Of a stretch of 64,000 nucleotides of DNA, positions 22,466-32,554 are shown piece after piece. The position numbers and the translations under genes were made by a program. How positions within the stretch are numbered: the stretch's first letter is position 1; every line of letters starts with the position of its first letter. The notes beneath the pieces were generated by a model. That model made no database searches and was not told the origin of the DNA. It saw nothing but the letters and a program-made list of their open reading frames with translations. This stretch comes from Micrasema longulum (Eukaryota; Arthropoda; Insecta; Trichoptera; Brachycentridae): contig JAGVSM010003697.1 in NCBI GenBank assembly GCA_022494885.1, forward strand, positions 84,842-148,841, given 5' to 3'.

Positions 22466-23149
22466 ACTAAAATACGAGTAAAACAGCATTCAGTTTAAAC
22501 TGCTTCACTATTTTTTTAATTCTTAACTGCATTATCACAATTCATAATATCCTTTGATTAATTCAAAAAATATTTTTGTTTGGGATTCTGAGGTCTTATT
22601 AACCATCAAATGTGTAAAGAAATATTTGTTTGTTTTGCTAATTTAAGGTTGTATGTAATAAAATGAGCAATCATACAAATTCTTGACTTGGATTTCTGAA
22701 TTTTTCTCTGAGATATAAAATGCGTCGGTGATGTTGCGGATGTAATTTAATCACACTTCGTTAATGGAACAAATTTTCAGTGATTCGTGCGATACTCGTG
22801 TGCTTCAACAAATAACAAAGCTTTTCATTTTCCGTTTCATAACACTCATTTCCACAATTCCGACAGCACGCATCACATATTGTATCAACATATACGCCGT
22901 GTACTCGTATATACATCCGTCGAATTGGATTTCAATATTCAAGCTTTTATTGTTTTCTGAGTAAAGCTTCAGTGATGTATGGAAATACATTGCACCATCC
23001 ATTGACAAATTGTGTTTTTTCAGTTTTCTCTCGTTTTACATAAAATTGGATAAACATACTAATACGTATATATTTATTTATATTTGGATAATTTATATAG
23101 CGCCGTTTTTGTGAAAATCACCTCAAGGGCGCTGTACAGTAAAAAATAT

Positions 23150-23405
23150 CCCAGCACGTCTTGCAGCTACAGAGCGCATGGACGGTTAGGATTCTTGTTT
23201 CTCGTCTCCAGTTGTGATATATAGGAGCTAGATTACACGTCTTGCAACTACAGAGCGCATGGACAGTAAGAAATCTAGCCCCTATTTACATTTCTATTTT
23301 TTTATTTAACAATGGAGTTTAGAGTTTGAGTGATATTTCACTAAACTCATTTACTAAATTTGGATATTTGATAGTTGATAACATTTACCTATTGAAGCTA
23401 GATTA
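23150..23405 (-). repeat. CATGCGCT repeat, inverted copies
   Basis: GTCTTGCAGCTACAGAGCGCATGGAC occurs at about 23158 and 23238 (the second as GTCTTGCAACTAC...), with the same AT-rich spacer blocks as 16.46-16.79 kb in reverse order. Confidence 0.7.
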
Positions 23406-23416
23406 CTAATCGTCTT

Positions 23417-23786
23417 AACTAACTAACTAACTAACCATCACGCCATTTCCCCGGAGGGGTAGGCAGAGAGGATAGAACGCCACACCACTCTGTCCTGGCA
23501 CACTTCCTTTGCTTCCTTCACATTCACACATCTTCTCATGCACGCACGTCGATTATTCCGACTTTTCACGTGACCACTTTCAAGAATTTGTTGTACTTGA
23601 TCATGCCATGTCTTTCTCGGCCTTCCTCGACTTCTACAACCAGACACATTCGCATCATAAATCTTTTTAGCCGTTCTTTCATCGTTCATTCGCTCCACAT
23701 GACCGAACCATCGCAAAAGACCTTTCTTAATTTTGTCGATAATGCTTAACTCAGCCTTGCATTCTGCTCTAATTTCGACATTAGGG
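23417..23786 (-). pseudogene. RTE-like LINE, short 5'-truncated insertion with target-site duplication
   Basis: The 370-bp insert carries an uninterrupted minus-strand frame from a VEIRAECKAE block through IDKIKKGLLRWFGHVERMN, GRPRKTWHDQV and SILSAYPSGEMA to a stop, so it shows the natural C-terminus of this family. On the minus strand the 3' end is a (TTAG)n tail. The 11-bp sequence CTAATCGTCTT lies at both edges (23406-23416 and 23787-23797). The insertion splits a CATGCGCT-type repeat, whose sequence continues on the far side. The intact frame and exact duplication suggest a fairly recent event. Confidence 0.92.
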
Positions 23787-23850
23787 CTAATCGTCTTGCA
23801 GCTACAAATTTGCAGCTACAAATTTCATGGACGAGTGAAATTCTGGCAAC
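23787..23850 (-). repeat. CATGCGCT repeat, far side of LINE insertion
   Basis: CGTCTTGCAGCTACAAATTTGCAGCTACAAATTTCATGGACG continues the repeat interrupted at 23416. A 16-bp piece, TTGCAGCTACAAATTT, is duplicated in tandem. Confidence 0.65.
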
Positions 23851-24884
23851 TTAAAATTATCAATAAATTTACAAAAACAAACATTGAGCATAATAGTAAA
23901 TTTGTAAAGTGTTCGTGCTGAAAAGTAAACAATAAAAAACTAAACAGATAAAGCACTTCAACACTATGGATAGCATAACAGATAAAAATATCCGAAGGGT
24001 AGTTTTCGTAGATGTTCGGTAGTCACTAGTCACTGTCGCAGTATCGCACAAGTGCAAACACATGTTTTTGCTAAATTCCTAGAAGATGGCCCGGTCCACG
24101 TGTAGTTGCCGGAGGGGGAAAGAAGCCTATTGTTCAAACGACTTTGTATCCATTTTAGTCTGTATTTTTTCGTTTTATAATGAGTATGAAATTCCCGCTC
24201 AATTTTATAAATTGTTGACATTATTATTAGACAAACGTGTGTATGAGAGTAGTTTAAGGATTGACGTATCATTTTGTATGTACGAGTATATTAGAAAGGA
24301 TATTTTAAATCTATTGAGTATGTATCAATAAGTTCACTTTTAGTAGCACTGTTGTAGTGGGAGGTAGTATTCCAGATAGTTCAATCTTGGTACATGCATC
24401 ACAAATTAATACATTCTTAAGCGATTTTAATGGGTTCATATACTTTTTTATGATTTTAAAGTAGGCGCACTCTTGTTTGAAAGTTTCCGTTATTCACTAC
24501 TTGTCACATATTTTAGTAAGAATAAGGCGCAAAATAATGCTTTAAAAAGAATAGTCTTCTTTTTCCACTTTTTGTCTACACATCGATCACTTATAAACAT
24601 TAACACAATGTTTGTTTAACAGTTAACAATTTAATTTCGAATTTTAAGCTACTATTGGAGAGAGAAACTAAAATTCACGCCCAGCCGGTACGGAGGCTGA
24701 GCGCGAATATACTATTAAATATTCATTCATCACTATCGTATTATTACGCTATTCAATTTGCTTTTTAAATCTATCATTTTACATGCTTTGATAATTTTTT
24801 ATTACTGATATAAACCGTTTACTTCTGGTAACCTATAAAAAATGTTGCAAATTGCGATAAGTACTATTAATACGAGTTTGTCTG

Positions 24885-25265
24885 CCCGCTGGTGCTGGTA
24901 AAATAGTACTTTTGGATACTTTTTAATTTTAAGGTTCGTTCGATACACGACAGATACATATGCCATATAAGGTAGTCTGACCCTGACTTTATATTACAAA
25001 AAATGATCAAAGAACGCTGCATTTGCACAATTAGATACGGACAAGGTTTATTTTGAATGAGAAATGACGATTGAAAAAATAATTGGTTGGCGATCGTAAA
25101 TCGGATTCAATTTCCGACATGGTTAACACGAAATATTTATTTAAAAATGTGTTTTTACACTACAATATTTCATAGTCCTAGAACTGGCACCTCGAGCGTA
25201 AGACTAATTATCTTGGTGGCGGGGCCTATGCACCATAATGTGCAGAAGGGGAATGATGATGAAGA
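24885..25265 (+). mobile_element. SINE-B, rearranged/degenerate copies
   Basis: A head-like CTGCCCGCTGGTGCTGGTAAAATAGT at 24888 and a mid-body piece at 24965-25030 (GGTAGTCTGACC ... AAAAATGATCAAAGAACGCTGC) precede a longer copy at 25085-25265 with TTCCGACATGGTTAACACG, TTCATAGTCCTAGAACTGGC and a GGGGAATGATGATGAAG end. Confidence 0.6.
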
Positions 25266-26094
25266 ATCTTAAATCGTTTATTAAAATCAAAAACAGTACT
25301 TATTTAGTATGGTGCGGTGATTGGAAATATGTCTATATTTTGACAATAAAATACATGCCATAATTTATTTTTTTTTGATAAATATTGTTACAAAGTTAAA
25401 TATTATAAGTCATCGTTTTGAATCTAGTACCCCGTAGCTTGAATATATCACCGTAGAAGGCAAATATCGATACGTAAGAACAAGGTTGTATAAAGGGCGG
25501 GTTTTGAGAGCCTTTTTCTTTATTTTATTGCCTGAATAGTCGTGATTCTTCTCGACTATATTGAAATCGTTGCTATAATTTACTTAAAAGCCAGGAATTC
25601 TTATCTCTCTTCCTGCACACACTCCTTGTACTTCAATTTACAATTCCTTCGCTTACTATATACGACCGTTTGGAGCCGATCGGTGCGTATTATTTAACTG
25701 GAAACGGAATTTAACCGATTAGGGAACTCTACATTGTTCTTTGAGAGGTTTGATATTCAATCAAACATTTTTTGTTTGAATCCAATATTTTGGTTCTAAA
25801 CGAACTTAGGATTACACACATGGTTATTTTATTTATTATTATCTTTTCATGTGCAGCATAGTATAATTCGTAAACGTTTTTTTTGTAAATAAGTACTATA
25901 TTCAACCCTTAAATTATTATATATATAAACATGTCGAAACTTATTGCTAAAAGCGATTTATTCGAGCCAACCGAAAAACAGACTGGTCAAAAAAAAAAGA
26001 ATTGGTCAAAAATTTTAACAAAAATAAATTTTTAAAAATGCATTTACTATAAAAAAAACCTTTTAAGGAATTTACAGGGCACTTTACAAACTGT

Positions 26095-26430
26095 GTAACA
26101 CAAATTATGATGATGGATTAACTTGTTACTAATATTATATTATTATTTTAATATTGTATTTTGTTTTGTTATTTATTTATTATTTATGCTTTATAAAGTT
26201 ACTTTGTAAGATCTTAAGAATCAATATTAATATATGTTTTAAATCACATTTAATTTCAAAATTGATCACACTTTTATGAATTTTAAATATTTAAGGTTTT
26301 CTATTTCTTTTATTTACATATTCGGCTAATTCATCATAAAACTTAAAATTCTTGTACACTATGTTCTGATGCTACTTCATTGGTCTTTTGTTTTTATTTT
26401 TTCTTTTGCATCATATATTATGTATAGAGT
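26095..26430 (-). pseudogene. LINE 3' end (Jockey/CR1-like C-terminus)
   Basis: The minus-strand frame around 26400-26300 reads QNIVYKNFKFYDELAEYVN, matching the closing YKGLKLYDEMPESMKN motif of the insert at 61.1 kb. An (AAATAA)n-like tail lies at 26160-26190 (plus-strand TTATTTATTTATTATTTAT). Confidence 0.55.
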
Positions 26431-26779
26431 TGTTGGTTTTTTTTTTGCAATTTTGTATTAATTACGATTTGTGTTAGGTATTTCTTCTATATTCCTTTTT
26501 TGTCATTTTTTCTTTTTAAATTTTTGTTATTATGGTTGGGTGGATGAAATTGCTATGTAGCAATAAACCCGTTGTGTACAGTGAAAAATGTTTGTGTTCT
26601 TATGATTTGCTCACATATTTTAATTTTTGTACCTTTTATGTTAGTTGAAACAACCGAGTTCGAACATTGGACGTAGAGCGGGGTTTAAACCTCGGACCTC
26701 TTTGGATCAATTTAGCAAAATACTTATTTGGTCTACAAACAATGAAAAATATGATTACAAACCAGAAATATTCATATAA

Positions 26780-27844
26780 ATATAGACATAACACATGTTT
26801 CATCAATGTTTTCAAAGCTACCTAACTGATGGAACACTAACGCTAAAAATTTGGAACACTTTATCCTAATCTTTCTGTGCCACTAGTGGTGTTCCACAGG
26901 GTTACTATTTGGCCCAATACTGTTCATCATCTTTGTTGATATAATGGATGTGGAGATATTGCTGTTTGCCGATGACATGAAGATTTTTAAAGTTAATAAT
27001 ACTGTAAATGATTCTGTGACTCTGCAACGTAATTTAGATAAAAATGTTCCAGTGGTGCTCCGCTAATAAACTACAATAAAATATTTAAAATTACCAGATA
27101 ATGAGTTTTTTTAGAATAAAAAATCCCATATTAATTGATTATCTGATGGGTACAATTAGTCTCAACGTCTGAGGTCGTTTCGATCAAAAAGCATCCTTCA
27201 TTACTCATATATACAACATATCTAGTAAATCTACTGAAAATGTTGGGCTTCATGTTACGTGTGACTAAGGAATTAAAAAAACATAGGTTGATGTATACTT
27301 CATTAGTGAGAAGCCAGTTAGAGTACAATGCTACAATATGGACCTTGCTACAATTGGCTCCAAAATTCTCTGGAAAGAATCCAAAAAAATTCTTAAGGTA
27401 CATAAGTTTTAAACTTGGAATTAGTCATGAATTTTTAAATGACGATTTTTTATTAAAACATAAAATTTGTCAAAACTTAACGATAGAAGAAAAATTATAG
27501 TCCTATTAAATTTATTCAAAATTATAAATTCAATTTGGGATTGCTCAAAACTGTTATCTCTCATCAACTTCAGTGTGCCTGGAAGAATTACTAGACAGGT
27601 GTCACCGTGTGTAGATGCTATGAATTGACTAATTTGTTGTAATTTTTTTGTTGTGTTTTCTTGTTATCTTCATTTTGAGAAAAACCGGACATAACTTATG
27701 TTAACAATTTTCGAGCATAAATTGAACAGTTTGTAATTGTAATATAATCATATTGGGTGTTATGTTTTTTGTTGTTAATTATTATGGATTAAAAAGCTGT
27801 AATAGAATGTGTTAACAAATGCAATTTGAAATGAATAAATAAAT
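26780..27844 (+). pseudogene. Jockey-like LINE, 3' part of reverse transcriptase, ending just before the kuz exon
   Basis: Scattered frames give GVPQG (about 26890), LLFADDMKIFKVNNTVNDSV (about 26962-27022; catalytic FADD intact), then MLGFMLRVTKEL, YTSLVRSQLEYNATIW and LGISHEFLNDD (27240-27450). Frameshifts and stops break it throughout. The 3' end AATGAATAAATAAAT stops at 27844, about 22 bp before the splice acceptor of the first visible kuz exon. It belongs to the same family as the minus-strand copy at 30.0-30.9 kb (compare KIFKVNNTVND and KIFKAINTVND). Confidence 0.85.
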
Positions 27845-27866
27845 ATGGGTTTGAAATTATTTTCAG

Positions 27867-28087
27867 TATCACGGCGGAGGCTGAACGAGTACATCTCGCA
27901 CTACGAGCCCCTCCGCTACGAGGCGCAGGCAGTGCGCGACGCGCACGCGCGCGCGCGACGCTCGGCGCTGGCGCCCGCGCCGCTGGCCGCCCCCGCGCCG
28001 CCCGTGCACGTGCGCTTCCGCGCGCACGGACAGCACTTCCATCTGCGACTCAAGAGGGACGTGTCCACATTCAGCGAAGACATAAAG
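27867..28087 (+). CDS. kuz: Kuzbanian/ADAM10 metalloprotease, N-terminal prodomain exon
   Basis: ADAM10/Kuzbanian is a type I membrane metalloprotease that sheds ectodomains of Notch, Delta and other surface proteins. This exon encodes the start of its prodomain. It begins after TTTTCAG with the last two bases of a split codon, then 73 codons to a GTAATC donor in phase 0. Visible family features are RLNEYISHYEPLRY at codons 4-17, a basic RARR at 28-31 matching the position of an upstream convertase-type site in vertebrate ADAM10, an Ala/Pro-rich linker at 33-45, and FRAHGQHFHLRLKRD at 50-64, the hallmark prodomain block. The exon is extremely GC-rich while its flanks are AT-rich. An ATG at 27845 is in frame but lies in the intron, so it is not the start. 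Confidence 0.93.
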
Positions 28088-28954
28088 GTAATCTAATCTC
28101 ATCCAAATCAAAGGTTTCGGTATTATTTTTTAAGCGAATTTCACGTGCAAGTCCCATATTACTAGTTTTGTAGATAAATCTAGTTAGATGCTTGGATTTG
28201 CACTCGGAATACACACATAAACTTATACGCAGCATACTATAACAGTGTTTCATAATTTATGACCCTTCGAAATCGAACCATATACTTAATAATAGAGATG
28301 GTTTAAAAGCGATTTTGCGCTACATCTTAAAGAATATAACGTCGTGATCGTAAAACATCGACGGTTGTGCGAAAAATACGGCATTGTCTTTTTTATAAAG
28401 GATTTATATTCCAGGTTTTAAAAAAAATCAAATATGTAACTAACCCAAGTATCAAAAGATATACTATTGTACTTATTGAGTTGACAGTGTCAAAAAAAAA
28501 AATAAACCGCTCTCATGTAAAGTTAAAGAAAATCTAAACTATGAAGTTTATATTTATATTTTTTATATACAGAAATCATCCTTCATAGGATGTATTGCCA
28601 AAAAAAATAAAATATTTTTTATATTTTTTTATATTTTTAGTTTATATTTTTTTAAAGAAAATCTCTCGTGTCTTTGTTCTACAATCATGACGATATTATT
28701 ATCCATTCTTGTATCCATCATTATTTCTAGTCGGGATGCTGGATTACAACAACCTCGAATCTCGTTCTTCATATTTTTCTTGGGTAACATTTTTCATAGG
28801 CTGATTTCAGGAAGTATGTACGAGTATAATCCAAATATATTGAAAGATATCAATTAGTATGTTCCCAATAATTATGCCAGAGCGAGATCCCATGCACTAT
28901 TTTACGCACCTAGAAGCCGTACGAATTCACCCATCAATTGTTTTATTTTATTTT

Positions 28955-29157
28955 GAAGGAATAACCCGCTAAGCCTCTATGTTTTTAAATGATTGTTAGT
29001 AGGTAGTAAAGAAAGGATATGGAAGAAAGTTGTGGATAATATACATCACAACACCCAAACAAAAATCTTTGTTGGATTTTTTTTTGCAACTGGCGGATAT
29101 TAAACCCGTGACGCCAGTTTCACAATTTTCCGCTCAACCAACTGCGCCACGGCGCAA
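28955..29157 (-). mobile_element. SINE-A, full copy
   Basis: Reverse of the order at 7971: AATAACCCGCTAAGCC at the 3' end, a GGATATGGAAGAAAGTTGTGG tail block, AAATCTTTGTTGGATTT, the B box (AACCCGTGACGCC), and CAACCAACTGCGCCACGGCGC as the tRNA-like 5' end. Confidence 0.8.
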
Positions 29158-29169
29158 TTCGCTTACGGG

Positions 29170-29520
29170 ATACGGCATCTGCACTTAATATGGGGAGATG
29201 GACGTGGTCTTTTTTTTTACCTTCCATCAGACACAGGATGTGTAGTAAGTTCTTGGTATTCGAGCATCATACTGCAAATGTTTTGGGGACATGGGGAGTT
29301 TAGAGACAAGCTTCATAAACTTGGACTTGCCCCTGTCTCGAGCTGTGCTTGCGGAGATAACCACCAATCGGCCGAACACATCCTGTGGCACTGTGTGCTA
29401 TTAGATGATGCCAGAGATGAAATGCTGAATGGTCTGACAGGGGTCATGCGACCTGCGCGGAATGTGGATCTGATGGCCAACTGTACGAACATTGCACTCT
29501 TCTTTGTCAAAATTATCTTA
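29170..29520 (+). pseudogene. R1-like LINE C-terminal fragment (zinc-knuckle region)
   Basis: The plus-strand frame at 29278-29500 reads GHGEFRDKLHKLGLAPVSSC, then CACGDNHQSAEHILWHC, an HGxF...C-x-C...H....C pattern typical of the C-terminal zinc-finger region of R1/I-type non-LTR retrotransposons. Weak matches to the preceding part start near 29190. The clade call is from motif memory. Confidence 0.75.
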
Positions 29521-29589
29521 ACATTTGTCGTAATATTTCTTATACAAAGCAGTATAACTTATTTATGAAAATTTTTAAAAGATTATAAA

Positions 29590-29985
29590 TTTTCAAAATA
29601 AAAAACAAAAAGAGCTTAACACCACAATTGAATATCTTAGCCTCCTTGATCATCTTTTTAATAAATCTAACGGTCCCTTCGCGTATCATTGCAGTTTAGA
29701 AGCTCAGCTAGGTCATTTGTCTCAGCTATTCGAGTGTTTAGTCTGAATCCAAGCTCCCATATCGGCCTATCGAACGTTGGACAGTATATTAGAAGATTTT
29801 CTACAGTCTGCTCAACGATGCCATCACATGGGCAGTAAATGTCATCTCGCAGCCCAAAGCGATGCAGATATTCCCTTATGCATCCACGCCCCGAGAGATC
29901 CTGAGTTACGTAGTTCCCATGTCAGCGTTTCATTCTTCCAAAACGTTTTGGCTTCGTCTGAGCTTCTCAAAAGTTTCCTGATTCA
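29590..29985 (-). pseudogene. R1-like LINE C-terminal fragment, opposite orientation
   Basis: Minus-strand coding shows GCIREYLHRFGLRDDIYCPC, then a VEQTVENLLIYCPTFDRPIWEL stretch. It has the same C-x-C....C layout as 29.28 kb, but Asn stands where the knuckle His is expected. One frameshift lies near 29910. The region ends against a Jockey-like LINE at about 29990. Confidence 0.75.
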
Positions 29986-29989
29986 CTTA

Positions 29990-30870
29990 TTGGTAGTTTC
30001 TTCTTTATATATATTTCTCTACTCATTGGATTTGTCGTTTAAAAGGGACCACCTTGCATGGATTATTGAGACTTTATCAATGTTCGGCCTGACTTTTTTG
30101 GCTATGCAGTTTATGTGACAGATAAATGACAACTTTTTATCAAATATGACACCTAAATCTTGCACTTCAGAAACAGAAATTAATTTATTGTTCCGAATCA
30201 GATAATCAAATAGGATAGGATTATTTATTTTTATAAATTGCATTACCTTACATTTTTTTATGTTTAGTTGCAGCTTATTAGTCAAATATGTTTACACCAA
30301 ATAAATAATCTTAGAGTTAAACAATCATTGACCGTGTTAATTGCTTTAAAAATCTTTATTTTGTCAGTAAACGACAATACCTCAACATCATAGATTATAT
30401 TTATTAAATTATTTATAAAAATTATGAACAGTATTGGACCCAAGTGGGATCCCTGTGGAACACCACTTTTTGCAAAGAAGGAATGGGATTGAATATCTTC
30501 AATTTTCAACGTAAGTATTCTACTGGTTAAATAACAAGTAAACCAATTTAACATACGTGAACTTATACCTAAATTAGATAGTTTATGCATAAGAATTTTT
30601 AAACATACCTTATCAAAGGCCTTGCTGGGGTGCTATTCACTCTAAAGTAACAGTGTCTAAACCACTCTCGCGGCACAAAAAAACACTTTTTTCTCGTGTA
30701 TTTTGTTTGTAAATACACGAGATAATATGGCCGCGAGAGCGTTTGGAATACCAGCCCTGAAATCGATATAGATTGAATGAACCTGTTTTTGTTTTTAAAA
30801 GAATCTGAAAGAATATTTTCATATAAAATAAAATTAGTGAGATATGATCTAAAAGACATAAATCCATATT
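29990..30870 (-). pseudogene. Jockey-like LINE reverse-transcriptase fragment, split by a MITE
   Basis: Read on the minus strand from 30870: GFMSFRSYLTNFILYENI, then IYIDF, then a 136-bp hairpin insert (30627-30762), then SKAFDKVCLKIL, NWFTCYLTSRILTLKIED, SGVPQGSHLGPILF, FTDKIKIFKAINTVND and, after a frameshift, a WCKHNKLQLNIKKCKVMQF block to about 30019. The catalytic FADD box reads FTDK, so both the box and the frame are broken. The first catalytic Asp lies in the IYIDF.SKAF motif that the insert divides. Confidence 0.87.
30627..30762. mobile_element. hairpin MITE inside the LINE
   Basis: The ends GGGGTGCTATTC and GAATACCAGCCC are imperfect 12-bp inverted repeats. Inside, CTCTCGCGGC pairs with GCCGCGAGAG, and CTCGTGTATTT with AAATACACGAG, around a short loop, making a long interrupted hairpin. 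It interrupts the LINE frame between TTTCAG and CAAGGCC (minus strand); removing it restores an in-frame DFSKAF. CAG on both sides may be a 3-bp duplication. Confidence 0.8.
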
Positions 30871-32039
30871 GAGAAGTGGTTACTGTCTAGCTAATACAAT
30901 AATATATATATATATTTTTTAATTTGGGATAGCGAATTGTTTGCATATTGGTATGTAGTGATGTCACTTTTATCTGTGAAAATCTGAATTATGATTTTGA
31001 ATGCGTTAGATTGAGATGGATATATGACAAACGAACGAATTTACGAAACGAAATTGTGACAGAATAAGCCTGCTGATTTTCACAATTCAGGAAAATGTCC
31101 CTCTGACAGAAAATTTATAAAAACATATGAGGTGGATGTACCTAGAAGGGATTCAATACCTTTTTAAATGAATATGGATGGTATTTGAGTCGGGTCCATA
31201 ACTACCATTAAATTTGAAATGTTTTTTTTTTTCTACACCCGACACCTCAATATAAAGACAGGATAGTTGTAAATTCGCATTACTGTTAATCACAGTTAAA
31301 TTTATTTACTAATTATTTTGTTCTTATGCATACACTTAAAAAAATCTTCAGAAACATTTGCTTTATGTTTTAAATTTCTTACAGTTGTTATAAAATAGTG
31401 CATAACATACGAGTATATTAAGGTAAAGAAGTATTGTCGTTTTTAAGAGTTTTAAAATAGTTAAATATTTTTTTAGCATTACTACTTATTGAATTTTCAA
31501 TACTGTTTATATGTTTTTTAATGGCAACTGAGTTGAAAACTTTTTATATCGGTATCTTTACTTCTGAAAAACACTGTAATCAGACATATTTCTCTACATT
31601 GTATAGATTTGTGCTGCTTTATTACTTGTAAATAAAATCAATAAATTATGTACTAAACCATATAGGAAATTAAGATATTCTACTTTTGGTCATTGGAACA
31701 TGTGTATTAATTTATGCATGTAAGATATTATAAAATGAATCAGCATCATCTAAATTATAACATTGAAATAGTATTTATTACTAGAATACATGGATTATAA
31801 ATCCTAACATATATTTTAACATTTTCATACAAAAAAATATAACATAGAGGCAAAACAACGACTTATGTACTCCACATACCGCCTCAAGTAGTATCGTTTG
31901 AGACTCAAATCAACATTTTTGACGTTCTGTAGCACTCCGGTAGCCTGTTATATTCACTACAAGCAAGGCACTGTAGAGACCTTAAACTATACCTTCTTTG
32001 TAGTGTGAGATTCAGATACTTATTTTTTTTTTTTTACAT

Positions 32040-32205
32040 TTTTTTTTAACAGGCCAGGAGGCCTAATTACAGTGGCGAATTACATCACAGAGCACCCAGG
32101 CTTGAGAAAAATCACATTTTAATTTTTGTGTTCTCACCGGGAATCGAACCCGGAACCTTTCACGTGTGAGTCAAGCGTCTTGACCACTACACCACGGAGG
32201 CCGCC
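32040..32205 (-). mobile_element. SINE-C, full copy (valine-tRNA-like head)
   Basis: Read in reverse: CCTCCGTGGTGTAGTGGTCAAG (A box), CTCACACGTG with a CAC triplet in the anticodon place, then GGTTCCGGGTTCGATTCCC (B box), followed by the CTTGAGAAAAATC-type body and the AGGCCTCCTGGCCTG 3' end. The head resembles tRNA-Val, but no acceptor-stem pairing closes it. Confidence 0.8.
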
Positions 32206-32554
32206 GAAACGTGCAGATTAGGATTCTGTCGTGTATTATATTATACATTAAGGTGTTATAGAGTCCAGGGGGACTCGATCAGCTGCGCATAGAGGAAAGT
32301 TGACTAAATAATTCCTTGGGACTACGACCTCTATGCAGATAAATGAATGAGGAATAGGATATATGAATAAAAGCCTTTAGATCCCCTGAATGTGATGGAG
32401 AACTTCTCGATATTACATCCAACGGTAGTAGAGGAATAAATATTTATGTGTTATTTGTAAATGATGGGAAGATATTGAAGCACTAATTTAATTCATTTAA
32501 GTTTGCGGAATCAACGCATCCGCTTTATTTTCAATCTCAAAAAGTATGACCATG

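Larger units (their letters stand above)
1..27866 (+). other. kuz: kuz intron upstream of the first visible exon (partial)
   Basis: This is inferred to be intron because the exon at 27867 starts inside a codon after a TTTTCAG acceptor, so a coding exon must lie further 5'. I could not find that exon (expected to encode a signal peptide) anywhere in the tract. The tract is AT-rich and holds the LINE, SINE, mariner and inverted-repeat copies listed separately. Stretches where I see no gene and no recognised repeat include roughly 1-1380, 1500-3060, 5820-7050, 8400-9350, 9780-10380, 10480-12900, 13450-14430, 14890-15930, 16910-18230, 19090-20340, 20400-21040, 22480-23140, 23860-24880 and 25270-26090. 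Confidence 0.7.

Noticed and set aside
27845..27866. ATG at 27845 in frame with the kuz exon
   Set aside because: It lies between a LINE tail and the splice acceptor, and the exon begins in mid-codon, so this is intron and not a start.
32147..32205. Possible tRNA-Val gene (CAC triplet, good A and B boxes)
   Set aside because: No closed acceptor stem, and the same head occurs in two other SINE-C copies with a shared non-tRNA body; it is a SINE head.
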